Of a stretch of DNA of 64,000 nucleotides, positions 50,093 to 59,017 are shown one piece after another. Within the stretch, counting starts at the first letter, position 1. Each line of letters starts with the position of its first letter. A program made the translations under genes and the position numbers. The notes under the pieces were generated by a model, which worked only from the letters and a program-made list of their open reading frames with translations, did no database searches and had not been told where the DNA came from. The DNA comes from Bog-756 sp963839925 (lineage in GTDB: Bacteria; Actinomycetota; Acidimicrobiia; Acidimicrobiales; RAAP-2), in NCBI GenBank assembly GCA_963839925.1, contig CAWIWV010000002.1:124001-188000 (forward strand), given 5' to 3'.

Positions 50093-53000
50093 ATGGGTGA
50101 AGCATCGGCCTCCTCCTCCAGCTACCTCGCAGCTGTCTCCCAAAGGGTGGTCGTCTTCGATGGCGCCATGGGGACCAACCTTCAGTTGGCGGGGCTGACC
50201 GCAGAGGACTTCGGCGGGCCCGAGCTCGAGGGATGCAACGAGCTGCTGGTGGTGACCCGCCCGGAAGCGGTCGACAAGGTCCACCGCTCCTTCTTCGAGG
50301 TGGGGTGCGACGCGGTCGAGACCGACACGTTCGGCGCATTCGCGCCGGTGCTCGCCGAGTACGGCCAGTCCGATCGGGTCAGCGAGCTGAACCTGGCCGC
50401 CGCGAGACTCGCCCGGGGAGCCGCCGACGACTTCTCCACTCCGGACCGGCCCCGCTGGGTCGCCGGAAGCATCGGCCCCGGCACCAAATTCCCCACGCTG
50501 GGGCAGATCCGCTACGCAGATCTCCGGGATGCGTACGAGCAACAGGTGACTGCGCTCGTCGAGGGAGGTGTCGACCTCATCCTGGTCGAAACCGTGTTCG
50601 ACCTGCTCCAGGCCAAGGCGGCGATCAACGGAGCGCGACGGGCCATGAAGGCGGCCGGGCGTGTCCTCCCCATCCAGGTGCAGGTCACCATCGAGCTGAC
50701 CGGCACCATGCTCCCCGGCACCGAGATCGGTGCCGCGCTCTGCGCCCTCCAGGCGATGGACGTCGACGTGATCGGGCTGAACTGCGCGACCGGACCGGCA
50801 GAGATGTTCGAGCCGCTCCGGCACCTCACCGGGCACGCCTCCATGCCGATCAGCTGTCTCCCGAACGCGGGTCTCCCCTCGGTGGTGGACGGCGCCATGC
50901 ACTACGACCTCACCCCCGAGCAACTGGCCGAATTCCACCGGCAATTCGTGAGCGAGCTCGGAGTCACCGTGGTCGGTGGCTGCTGTGGAACCACGCCGGC
51001 CCACCTGGCCGCGGTCGTCGAGGCGTGCGCCGACCTCACTCCGGCGAGCCGAACGATCCAACCCGAGCACGGTGCTGCCTCCATCTACACCCAGGTTCCC
51101 TTCGAGCAGGACACCTCGTTCCTCGTCGTCGGCGAAAGGACCAACGCCAACGGATCGAAGAAGTTCCGCGAGGCGATGCTCGAGGGCGACTGGGACACCT
51201 GCGTCGCGATGGCCCGCGATCAGGTCAAGGAGGGGTCACACCTCATCGACGTCTGCGTCGACTACACGGGCGCCGACGGGGTCTCCGACATGGAGCAGGT
51301 CGCCTCCCGGTTCGCCACCCAGTCGACAGCTCCCCTCATGGTCGACTCGACCGAGGCACCGGTCGTGGAGACCGCGCTGTCCTGGATCGGCGGGCGCGCG
51401 GTCATCAACTCGGTCAACCTCGAAGAGGGAGACGCACCGGGGACCCGGCTCGACTCGTTTCTGACACTCGCCAAGGAGTTCGGCGCCGCGGTGGTGTGCA
51501 CCTGCATCGACACCGAAGGTCAGGCCCGCACCGCCGAGTGGAAGCTGCGCGCGGCCAAGGCGATCCACGACATCGCCATCGAGCGCTACGGCCTCCGCCC
51601 GGAGGACCTGATGTTCGACGCGCTCGCGCTCCCTCTCTCGACCGGGATGGAGGAGAGCCGCAAGGACGGCATCGAGACCATCGAAGGAATTCGCAGGATC
51701 AAGGCTGAGTTGCCCGGCGTCTACACCATCTTGGGGCTTTCGAACGCCTCCTTCGGGCTCAACCCGGCCGCCCGCCAGGTCCTCAACTCGGTCTTCCTTC
51801 ACGAGTGCGTGGAGGCGGGCCTCGACGCGGCGATCGTCCACGCGTCGAAGATCCTTCCGCTGTCGAAGATCGACGAGCGGGCGCGGGAGGTCTGCCTCGA
51901 CCTGGTCTACGACCGGCGTCGCGACGACTACGACCCCCTGTCCGAGCTGCTGACCATCTTCGAAGGCAAGAGCGCTTCGTCGGCGACCGCGACCGAGGAC
52001 CGGACGGGATGGCCGGTCGAGCGCCGTCTGGAACATCGGATCGTCGACGGGGACCGCAACGGCATCGAGGCCGACCTCGACGAGGCGATGGAGCGGGGCG
52101 ACACCCCTCTGGTCATCATCAACGACTACCTCCTCGCCGGCATGAAGACCGTCGGTGAACTGTTCGCCTCCGGCGAGATGCAGCTCCCCTTCGTCCTCGG
52201 CTCCGCCGAGACGATGAAGACCGCGGTGTCCTATCTCGAGCCGTACATGGAGAAGGCAGACCAAGGCGGCAAGGGGGTGATGGTGCTCGCCACGGTCAAG
52301 GGCGATGTCCACGACATCGGCAAGAACCTGGTGGACATCATCCTCACCAACAACGGCTACACGGTGAAGAACCTCGGCATCAAGGTCGGGATCACAGAGA
52401 TGGTCGCCGCCCTCGAAGAAGCGGGCGCCGACGCGATCGGGATGAGCGGCCTGCTGGTCAAGTCGACCCTGATCATGCGCGAGAACCTCGAAGAGCTCAA
52501 TCGCCGCAACCTGTCCCACATCCCGGTCATCCTGGGTGGGGCGGCGCTCACCCGCACCTACGTGGAGCGCGACCTCCGCAAGGTCTATGGCGGCCGGCTC
52601 TTCTACGGAAAGGATGCGTTCGAAGGACTCCGGACCATGGACCGCCTGGTCGAGCTGACCAAGTCGGGCGAGGACGACCCCGAGTTCGGGCGCGCCATCG
52701 GGGGCCGCGACCTGGGCCCGCGCAAGAGCGAGCTGCGCAAGCAGGCCGCCGAAGAAGCCCGCGCCCGCGGGGAGACCCTCCCCGCCCGGTCGCCCGAGGT
52801 GGTCACCGACAATCCGACCTTTCCCCCGCCGTTCCTCGGGAGCCGGGTGGCCAAGGGGATCCCCATCGACGACATCGCCACCTACCTCAACGAGACCGCC
52901 CTGTTCCGAAACCAGTGGGGGTACCGACCGGACTCCGGCGAGGACGACGCCGCCTTCAAGGATCGGGTGCGCAACCTGCTGCGCGATCAGCTGGCTACCG

Positions 53001-53602
53001 CCAAGGCTGGGCAGCTCCTGGTGCCCCAGGTCGCCTGGGGTCACTTTGCGGCAAACGCGGACGGCGACGATCTGGTGCTGTTCAAGGATGAGAGTCGCAC
53101 GTCAGAGCTGATGCGCTATTCGTTCCCGCGCCAGACCGAGTCGCCCTACTTGTGCATCAGTGACTTCTTCCGGTCGGTCGACTCGGGAGAGCCGGACTGG
53201 GCCAGCTTCCAGGTGGTCACCATGGGAGTGCGGGTCAGCGAGGAGGCTGCTCGCCTCCGAGCAGAAAACCAGTACCAGAACTACCTGTACCTGCACGGGC
53301 TCGGGGTCGAGATGGCCGAGGCGTTGGCCGAGTACTGGCACCGGAGGATCCGCGAGGAGCTCGGCTTTGCCGACGAGGACGGGCCCACCCTGACCGGTCT
53401 GTTCCGCCAGCAGTACCGGGGTGGTCGGTACTCGTGGGGCTACCCCGCATGTCCGGAGCTCGAAGACAACGCGAAGGTGGTGGAGCTCCTCGGGGCCGAC
53501 CGCATCGGCATCGAGGTGTCCGAGGGCTTCCAGCTCCATCCGGAGCAGTCGACCACAGCGATCATCTGCCACCACCCCCAGGCGAAATACTTCGTCGCCT
53601 GA
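50093..53602 (+). CDS. metH: Cobalamin-dependent methionine synthase
   Basis: The enzyme transfers the methyl group of methyltetrahydrofolate through cobalamin to homocysteine. The 1169 aa show all four modules. The homocysteine barrel begins VVVFDGAMGTNLQLAGL and has zinc Cys at GLNCATGP near 229 and GGCCGTTPAHL near 296-306. The folate barrel starts LVVGERTNANGSKKFREAM near 343. The B12 cap and Rossmann domain carry GDVHDIGKNLVDIILTNNGYTV near 738, with the cobalt-ligand His. The C-terminal activation domain (about 900-1169) includes RYSWGYPACPELEDNAKVVELL and ends HPQAKYFVA. Length and order are normal. A TAGCCT box lies 9 nt before the ATG. Confidence 0.97.
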   Translation: MGEASASSSSYLAAVSQRVVVFDGAMGTNLQLAGLTAEDFGGPELEGCNELLVVTRPEAVDKVHRSFFEVGCDAVETDTFGAFAPVLAEYGQSDRVSELNLAAARLARGAADDFSTPDRPRWVAGSIGPGTKFPTLGQIRYADLRDAYEQQVTALVEGGVDLILVETVFDLLQAKAAINGARRAMKAAGRVLPIQVQVTIELTGTMLPGTEIGAALCALQAMDVDVIGLNCATGPAEMFEPLRHLTGHASMPISCLPNAGLPSVVDGAMHYDLTPEQLAEFHRQFVSELGVTVVGGCCGTTPAHLAAVVEACADLTPASRTIQPEHGAASIYTQVPFEQDTSFLVVGERTNANGSKKFREAMLEGDWDTCVAMARDQVKEGSHLIDVCVDYTGADGVSDMEQVASRFATQSTAPLMVDSTEAPVVETALSWIGGRAVINSVNLEEGDAPGTRLDSFLTLAKEFGAAVVCTCIDTEGQARTAEWKLRAAKAIHDIAIERYGLRPEDLMFDALALPLSTGMEESRKDGIETIEGIRRIKAELPGVYTILGLSNASFGLNPAARQVLNSVFLHECVEAGLDAAIVHASKILPLSKIDERAREVCLDLVYDRRRDDYDPLSELLTIFEGKSASSATATEDRTGWPVERRLEHRIVDGDRNGIEADLDEAMERGDTPLVIINDYLLAGMKTVGELFASGEMQLPFVLGSAETMKTAVSYLEPYMEKADQGGKGVMVLATVKGDVHDIGKNLVDIILTNNGYTVKNLGIKVGITEMVAALEEAGADAIGMSGLLVKSTLIMRENLEELNRRNLSHIPVILGGAALTRTYVERDLRKVYGGRLFYGKDAFEGLRTMDRLVELTKSGEDDPEFGRAIGGRDLGPRKSELRKQAAEEARARGETLPARSPEVVTDNPTFPPPFLGSRVAKGIPIDDIATYLNETALFRNQWGYRPDSGEDDAAFKDRVRNLLRDQLATAKAGQLLVPQVAWGHFAANADGDDLVLFKDESRTSELMRYSFPRQTESPYLCISDFFRSVDSGEPDWASFQVVTMGVRVSEEAARLRAENQYQNYLYLHGLGVEMAEALAEYWHRRIREELGFADEDGPTLTGLFRQQYRGGRYSWGYPACPELEDNAKVVELLGADRIGIEVSEGFQLHPEQSTTAIICHHPQAKYFVA

Positions 53603-53675
53603 GCAAGCCAGCTCTTTCGTCGCGTCAGGTATGCGTGAGAGAATTGCAGCTTGAGAGAGGGGCGGTGATGCACTG

Positions 53676-53990
53676 ATGTCGGTCGAACTTTGGGTGATCT
53701 GCTTCGGCGGTTTGGTCTTGGTGCTACTCCTTGCGCTTCGCTCGAAGCGTGCACACGACCAGAAGGTGCGACGGGCGGCGAGTTCAGGCTTTTACGACTC
53801 GGATGCCGCCCGCTATGCCTCGACGGGTTCGGCCAGCTCCCTGATCGAGAAGAGCGCGTCCGAGCGAAGCCGCCCCATGGCCCCCTCGTTCAGCCGCGTC
53901 GGCCCGGTCGACCGCCGGGAGCAGTGTCAAAGGGCAAGGGTCGCGCCGCCGTCGACAACCAACGCCGCGCCATTGACGAACCCGGCCTGA
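53676..53990 (+). CDS. Possible small single-pass membrane protein
   Basis: The ORF begins MSVELWVICFGGLVLVLLLALRSKRAHDQKVRR, a convincing N-terminal membrane segment (residues about 5-22) followed by a strongly basic cytoplasmic stretch. The rest is Ser/Ala/Arg-rich and the last 60 bp overlap the convergent SDR gene. A purine-rich stretch (GAGAGAGGGGCGG) lies upstream of the ATG. I know no homologue, so it may be a genuine short membrane protein or chance. The 73 bp before it, after metH, hold nothing else that I can see. Confidence 0.4.
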   Translation: MSVELWVICFGGLVLVLLLALRSKRAHDQKVRRAASSGFYDSDAARYASTGSASSLIEKSASERSRPMAPSFSRVGPVDRREQCQRARVAPPSTTNAAPLTNPA

Positions 53991-54652
53991 CGCGAACAGA
54001 GAAACGCTGCGATCCGGCCGAAATCCGAAGGATCTCCCATCGCGCCGCTCCCGCCAAGCTCCCGCATCCGGTCGGTTGCGTGCGGACCCGGGCAGAGCAG
54101 GTTGAGGGTGATGCCGGTTTCCTCGTCCGCCAGATCCTTCGCCGCCGTCTTGGCCCACGCCCACAGTCCGGCCCGCGCCATGTTGGAGAGCGCCAGACCA
54201 GGCAGCGGCTGCACCACCGAATAAGAAGTGATGCAACAGATCCGTCCCCAGCCCTTCTCGCTCATGATCGGGACGGCTTCCCGGGTGAGACGGATGGCCG
54301 ACCTCAAGATCGCGTCGAGTGCAGCCCCGATCTGCTCATCGTCCACCTCGAGCGCCCGACCCGGTGGCGGGCCACCGGTGTTGGCGATCACGATGTCGAC
54401 GGTTCCGAAGGTTCGCACGGTCGCCTCGATCAGTCGGGCGGGTGCGTCCGGGTCGGCGATGTCGTCGACCTTTGTCGCAACCTCAGCACCGCTCGCGACC
54501 ATGGCAGCCCGGGCAGCCTCGAGCGACTCGCTGCTGCGAGCCGAGAGCATCACCCGGGCGCCTTCCCAGGCGAGGGCTTCGGCGGTCGCCCGGCCCAGCC
54601 CACGCGACCCTGCGACCACCAGCGCGACCTTTCCCTCGATCCCGAGGTCCAC
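53927..54652 (-). CDS. SDR-fold oxidoreductase lacking the usual Tyr-Lys pair
   Basis: The 241-aa classical short-chain dehydrogenase has NAD(P) motif VVAGSRGLGRATAEAL, VDDIADPDAPARLIE, and NTGG in place of the usual NNAG. Where SDRs have Ser, then YxxxK, it reads ITSYSVVQPLPGLALSNMARAGLWAWAKT, so Tyr and Lys are replaced by Asn and Arg (SNMAR). The same change is known to me from a branch of SDRs annotated as FabG-like or 3-oxoacyl reductase homologues with unclear activity. NLLCPGPHATDRM and FVNGAALVVDGG complete the fold. It follows the M24 peptidase gene by 6 bp. Confidence 0.86.
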   Translation of the reverse strand: MDLGIEGKVALVVAGSRGLGRATAEALAWEGARVMLSARSSESLEAARAAMVASGAEVATKVDDIADPDAPARLIEATVRTFGTVDIVIANTGGPPPGRALEVDDEQIGAALDAILRSAIRLTREAVPIMSEKGWGRICCITSYSVVQPLPGLALSNMARAGLWAWAKTAAKDLADEETGITLNLLCPGPHATDRMRELGGSGAMGDPSDFGRIAAFLCSRQAGFVNGAALVVDGGATLAL

Positions 54653-54658
54653 CGCGCC

Positions 54659-55822
54659 CTACCCTCCGACCACGATCAAGCCGTGGTCGACCGTGTTGAG
54701 TGGCTCGGGCTCGCCGTCCTCTCCGATGACCACGATGTCCTCGAGCCTCATTCCGAACCTTCCGGGTTGGTAGATCCCTGGCTCGACTGAGAACGCATGC
54801 CCCGGCTCGAGCAGGGTGGTGTTGCCGGCGACCAGGTAGGGGTCCTCGTGCTCCTCGATCCCGATGCCGTGCCCGGTGCGGTGGACGAACAACTCGCCGT
54901 ACCCGGCCTCCTCGATGACCTGCCGGGCCACCTGGTCGACCGCTTCGGCAGTCACCCCCGCCCTCGCCGAGTCGACCGCCTTCTGCTGCGCCGCCTGCAG
55001 CACCTCGTAGCACTCCGCAATCTCCGGTGACGGAGGACCGGTCATCACCGTCCGGGTGATGTCCGAGCAATACCCGACGTCTCCATCCAACGAGAGCGCG
55101 CCCCCGAAGTCGCACACCACCGTCTCACCGCGCTCGACGATCCGCTCCCCCGGTTCGTGATGGGGACTCGCCGCGTTCGGTCCACTGCCAACGATCGCGA
55201 AGTTGACCTGCTGGTGGCCTTCTTCGAGCAGGTACGCGGCGATCCGGGTCGAGACCGAAGACTCGGACTGGCCCACCAGCGGGATCTCACCCGCCTGCAA
55301 CAGACGGGCCACCCGGTCGGCGGCAGCACCCGCCGCACGAAGTGCTGCGAGCTCGGACCGGTCCTTCACCGCACGGATCGGAGAGGTGACCTTCGAGGCC
55401 TCGAGCCAGTGCGCGTCGTCGAACCGACGCTGGAGCGACAACAGATCGGTCGCCCAGGCCCGATCGGAGATGGCCAAGCGAAGCGCTCCGTTCGGCTCCA
55501 CTCGTTCGCCGGCAGCCAGCGCCGATGCGACGAGATCGATCGGGTCGTCCCCGTCACCCCAGGGAGCAATCGAGAAGAGCCCGTCGCCGGCAGCCACCCT
55601 CGGCGCCTCCAGCCCGGGGACGACCAGCACCGCGTCGCCTCTCGCCAGAAGGACCAAGAGGGTGAGCCGCTCGAGCGGCATGGCCCGGTAGCCGATCAAC
55701 CAGGGAAGGTCCGCACCATGAGAGAGCAGGAGCGCGTCGACTCCCATCTCCTCCATGCGGCGTCGGACCCGAGCGATTCGCCCCTGTCGGGCTGCCACGG
55801 CTGCCGGGGACAGTTCGGTCAT
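54659..55822 (-). CDS. pepQ: M24-family Xaa-Pro peptidase
   Basis: This 387-aa metallopeptidase cleaves Xaa-Pro bonds or is a prolidase-like enzyme. The N-terminal creatinase-like domain covers about 1-140 (MEEMGVDALLLSHGADLPWLIGYRAMPLERLTLLVLL). The C-terminal pita-bread domain holds metal ligands in VVCDFGGALSLDGDVGYCSDITRT, HRTGHGIGIEEHEDP, VEPGIYQPGRFGMRLEDIVVI. I chose the ATG at 55822, which overlaps the lipA stop as ATGA, so it is read from the lipoate operon. Substrate length preference cannot be told. Confidence 0.9.
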   Translation of the reverse strand: MTELSPAAVAARQGRIARVRRRMEEMGVDALLLSHGADLPWLIGYRAMPLERLTLLVLLARGDAVLVVPGLEAPRVAAGDGLFSIAPWGDGDDPIDLVASALAAGERVEPNGALRLAISDRAWATDLLSLQRRFDDAHWLEASKVTSPIRAVKDRSELAALRAAGAAADRVARLLQAGEIPLVGQSESSVSTRIAAYLLEEGHQQVNFAIVGSGPNAASPHHEPGERIVERGETVVCDFGGALSLDGDVGYCSDITRTVMTGPPSPEIAECYEVLQAAQQKAVDSARAGVTAEAVDQVARQVIEEAGYGELFVHRTGHGIGIEEHEDPYLVAGNTTLLEPGHAFSVEPGIYQPGRFGMRLEDIVVIGEDGEPEPLNTVDHGLIVVGG

Positions 55823-56850
55823 CCGACAGTCGACGCTTCGGCCACCGGCGCTCCGACAGATGACGCCTCCGCCGCTTCTCGTGCGTGATAGCTCGACCTG
55901 GTCAGCGGCGATGCCTGGACGTGAGTGAAGCCCATCGCCATCCCCGCGTCCCGGAGTTCCGCGAACTCGTCGGGTGTCCACCAACGATCGACCGGCAGGT
56001 GACGGCTGGTCGGCCGCAGATACTGCCCGAGGGTGACGATGTCGGTCCCGACCGCCCGCAGATCGGCCAGGGTGGCGAGCACCTCGTCCATCCGTTCTCC
56101 CATACCGAGCACGAGACCCGACTTGGTGGTGAGATCGGCATCCTTGGCCCGGGCGAGAACGGTCAGGCTCCGTGCGTATCCGGCGGACGGACGCACCAGA
56201 CGCTGGAGTCTCGCCACGGTCTCGATGTTGTGATTGAGCACGTCGGGCCGCATATCGAAGATGGTCCGAAGTGAGTCCTCGTCCCCTTTGCAGTCCGAGA
56301 TGAGCACCTCGACGCTCGTGCGAGGAGATCGACCTCGGATCGATGCGACGGTCGCAGCAAACTGGCCGGCTCCACCGTCGGCAAGGTCGTCTCGTGCAAC
56401 GCAGGTGACCACCGCGTGGGCGAGGCCCATCCGATGCACCGCCTCTGCGACCCGTTCGGGCTCACGGGAGTCGACAGGAAGCGGACGGCGGGTGTCCACC
56501 TGGCAGAACCCGCACGCGCGGGTGCAACGTGACCCGTTGATCATGAACGTTGCGGTTCCAGCCGACCAGCATTCGTAGACGTTCGGACAGCCGGCCTCCT
56601 CGCAGACGGTGACCAGGTCGAGGTCGTCGAGGTCGTGCTTGAGACCGAGGAACCGCTCACCCATCTCGGCCTTGATCCGCAACCATGGCGGCTTGGGCGA
56701 GCGCAACGGGACTCCCGCAGACGGGTCGAGTCCCGACCGTCGGAGACGCGCCTCGAGTCCACCCTCGACGGCATCTCCCTTCGAGCGAGTCGGAGCGAAC
56801 GACACGCCGACCGGCTCGGCGGCTCGTCGGTGGGTGTGGCCGTCGGTCAC
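55819..56850 (-). CDS. lipA: Lipoyl synthase (reading frame continuous with lipB)
   Basis: This radical-SAM enzyme inserts two sulfurs into octanoyl groups on E2 and GcvH proteins. It has the auxiliary cluster CEEAGCPNVYEC, the radical-SAM motif CTRACGFC, VVTCVARDDLADGGA, RPDVLNHNIETVARLQ, and the C-terminal RSSYHARE that ligates the auxiliary cluster. The core begins RLRRSGLDPSAGVPLRSPKPPWLR. I give the GTG at 56850 as start, with GAGG 8 nt upstream, yielding 343 aa. However, no stop separates this frame from the end of lipB, so a LipB-LipA fusion is possible. The C-terminal 20 residues are Ala/Val-rich and variable. pepQ overlaps its stop. Confidence 0.9.
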   Translation of the reverse strand: MTDGHTHRRAAEPVGVSFAPTRSKGDAVEGGLEARLRRSGLDPSAGVPLRSPKPPWLRIKAEMGERFLGLKHDLDDLDLVTVCEEAGCPNVYECWSAGTATFMINGSRCTRACGFCQVDTRRPLPVDSREPERVAEAVHRMGLAHAVVTCVARDDLADGGAGQFAATVASIRGRSPRTSVEVLISDCKGDEDSLRTIFDMRPDVLNHNIETVARLQRLVRPSAGYARSLTVLARAKDADLTTKSGLVLGMGERMDEVLATLADLRAVGTDIVTLGQYLRPTSRHLPVDRWWTPDEFAELRDAGMAMGFTHVQASPLTRSSYHAREAAEASSVGAPVAEASTVG

Positions 56851-57493
56851 CCGCTGGACCTCGGCGGCTGCCCCCCACGCGGCCTGAGCGGATGCGATGA
56901 CGGCATCCACAACCTCCGCCATCGAGGCCTGCACGCCCTCTTCGGCCAGCGAGGTCACCGCTTTGTCATCGATTCCACACGGGACGATGTGGTCGAACAT
57001 GGCGAGATCCGGGTTCACGTTGAGAGCGAACCCATGCGTGGTGCGACCCCTTGCCACCCGTGTCCCGATCGCGCAGATCTTCCTCGGCGCGCTCGAATCG
57101 AGCCCGACCCACACCCCGGGGTATCCGGTCAACCGCCCGACCGTCTTCGAATCGAGTCCGAGTGACACCGAGCGCGTCGATGACCACCTGCTCCATCTGG
57201 CGGACGTGCTGCGCCCCACGGTGGAGTCCGGGACCCACCGACAACACTGGGTAGCCGACCAACTGACCGGGGCCGTGGTAGGTCACGTCCCCCCCGCGAT
57301 CGACCTGGATCAGTTCAGCGCCGACCGAGGCGGGTTCGACGAGCACATGCTGGATCTCCGCGTTGGTGCCGAGGGTGTAGACGGGCTGGTGCTCGAGCAG
57401 CAGCAGGAAGTCCTCGCCGGATCGACGGCTCAGCGCGCGCTGGAGATCCCACGCCTCACGGTAGGGAACGATCCCCAACCAACGGATCCTCAT
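56851..57493 (-). CDS. lipB: Octanoyl-(acyl carrier protein) transferase, frameshifted as sequenced
   Basis: The enzyme moves octanoate from ACP to lipoyl domains. From the ATG at 57493 one frame gives MRIRWLGIVPYREAWDLQRAL, LLLLEHQPVYTLGTNAE, VDRGGDVTYHGPGQLVGYPV and HVRQMEQVVIDAL. From about 57175 the family sequence continues in another frame: LGLDSKTVGRLTGYPGVWVG, ICAIGTRVARGRTTHGFALNVNPDL and FDHIVPCGIDDKAVTSLAEEG, with the catalytic Cys in VPCG and Lys near KICAIG. A single-base indel at 57160-57180 (minus strand GGTGTCACTC) explains this. The gene should be essential without lipoate salvage, so a consensus error is likely. The second frame has no stop and passes into lipA. Confidence 0.78.
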
Positions 57494-57531
57494 GAGGGAC
57501 GGCTCGGCGTCGTCGAGTCCACGGGACCGAG

Positions 57532-59017
57532 CTACAGCTCGCCGGCCCAGTCGCGATCGTTGAGGATCTCGGACAGTCGGGCCAGATAGCGCGCCACGTA
57601 CGCGCCGTCGACCGCCCGATGGTCGAAGGTCATCGCAACCAGACCCACCGAATGGATGGCGATCGACTCGGTTCCGTCGGGAAGTTCGATCACCACCGGC
57701 TTTCGCGAGACCCCGTCCGTGGACAAGATCGCCACCTGTGGTTGGTTGATGATCGCTCCGGTGATGAGGGTGCCGAACGGACCCGCGTTGGTGATCGAGA
57801 ACGTGCCACCACTGATGTCGTCGAGGCTCAGTCGCTTGTTGCGAGCTCGCTCGGCGACGTCACGGATCCGGCGAGCCATCCCCCGCAGGTTGAGCTCCTC
57901 CGCGTTGTGCACCACCGGCACGATGAGCCCTTCGTTGTCGAGATCGACCGCGATGCCGAGGTTGATGTCGTGGTGAATGATCAGCGCGTCGTCGCCCACC
58001 GACGAGTTGAGGTGGGGGAAGTCGGCCAGCGCATCGACTGCAGCGCGAGCGGCAAAGGCAAGGTACGAGAGGCCGAACCCTTCTTCCGCCCGAAAACGCT
58101 CACCGTGAGTCCTCCGAACCTGCTCGACCCGCTCGTAGTCGATCTCCTTGACCATCAAGGTGTGGGCGGAGGTGGCCTTCGAACGCACCATGTGCTCGGC
58201 GGTGCGGCGTCGGATATTGGTGAAGGGAAGGATCTCGTCCCTGGGCGCCGTGGCACCGCGTTCGGCGGGCCGGGCAGCCGGCGGGTTCGCCCGTCCCTCT
58301 TGGATGCTCGGCACCTGCGCCGGGCTCCCCGACGATGGAGATGGAGGGACGGGAGTCGTGACTGCCGGTGCCGCAGGAGCCACGGGTGCAGCCAGTGCGG
58401 AGGGGGAGGCGATGGCCGCCTCCACATCACTGCGGGTGATGCGTCCGCCGAGCCCCGTCCCGTTGACGGTCGTTGGGTCGATGCTGTGCTCGTTGAGCAA
58501 CTTGCGCACGACCGGCGAGAGCACCTTTCCGCCACCGACCCTGCCGGCACCCGGCGCCGGCCGCGGTTCGGACGTCGGTTCGGGAGAAGGATCGCCGGTG
58601 TGGTCGGATGCCGGACGTTCGTCCGCGACACTCGCCAGCGCGATCCCCCGCGGTGGCCGTCTCGGCACGAGGCGGAGCCGACCCGTTCTCAGGTGCAGCA
58701 GCGGGGGTAGCGCTCGCAGCGGCCGCAGCCCTCTCAGGTGCAGCCGCACCGCCGGCCTCTGCCCCGTCCCCGCCGGCTGGAGCCTCGTCACCGATCACCG
58801 CCAGCTTGGCGCCGACGTCGACCGTGTCGCCCTCTTCGACCAGGATTGCGGTGAGCACCCCGGCTGCTGGGGACGGCACCTCCGAGTCGACCTTGTCGGT
58901 CGAGACTTCGAAGAGCGGCTCGTCGCGGGCCACCTGATCCCCGACCGCCTTGTACCACTTGGTGATGGTCCCTTCGGTCACCGTCTCACCCAACTGTGGC
59001 ATGGTCACGTCAGCCAA
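57532..59017 (-). CDS. sucB: 2-oxoacid dehydrogenase E2 (dihydrolipoyl acyltransferase), frameshifted as sequenced
   Basis: The E2 core passes acyl groups from lipoyl arms to CoA. The TTG at 59017 (AAGGGGA upstream) starts LADVTMPQLGETVTEGTITKWYK, with the lipoyl lysine in FEVSTDKVDSEVPSP. The frame holds an Ala/Pro-rich linker up to the run of five C at 58645-58649. The peripheral-subunit-binding domain (VLSPVVRKLLNEHSIDPTTVNG) and the catalytic domain, ending with the active site FDHRAVDGAYVARYL, lie in the other frame. An indel in this homopolymer is the simplest cause. Corrected length is about 494 aa with one lipoyl domain. lpdA lies upstream with an 8-base overlap and lipB 38 bp downstream. 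In actinobacteria one E2 may serve both pyruvate and 2-oxoglutarate complexes. Confidence 0.84.

Noticed and set aside
51236..53044. 602-codon minus-strand ORF opposite metH
   Set aside because: Antisense shadow of metH in the frame that mirrors third codon positions. No domain can be recognised.
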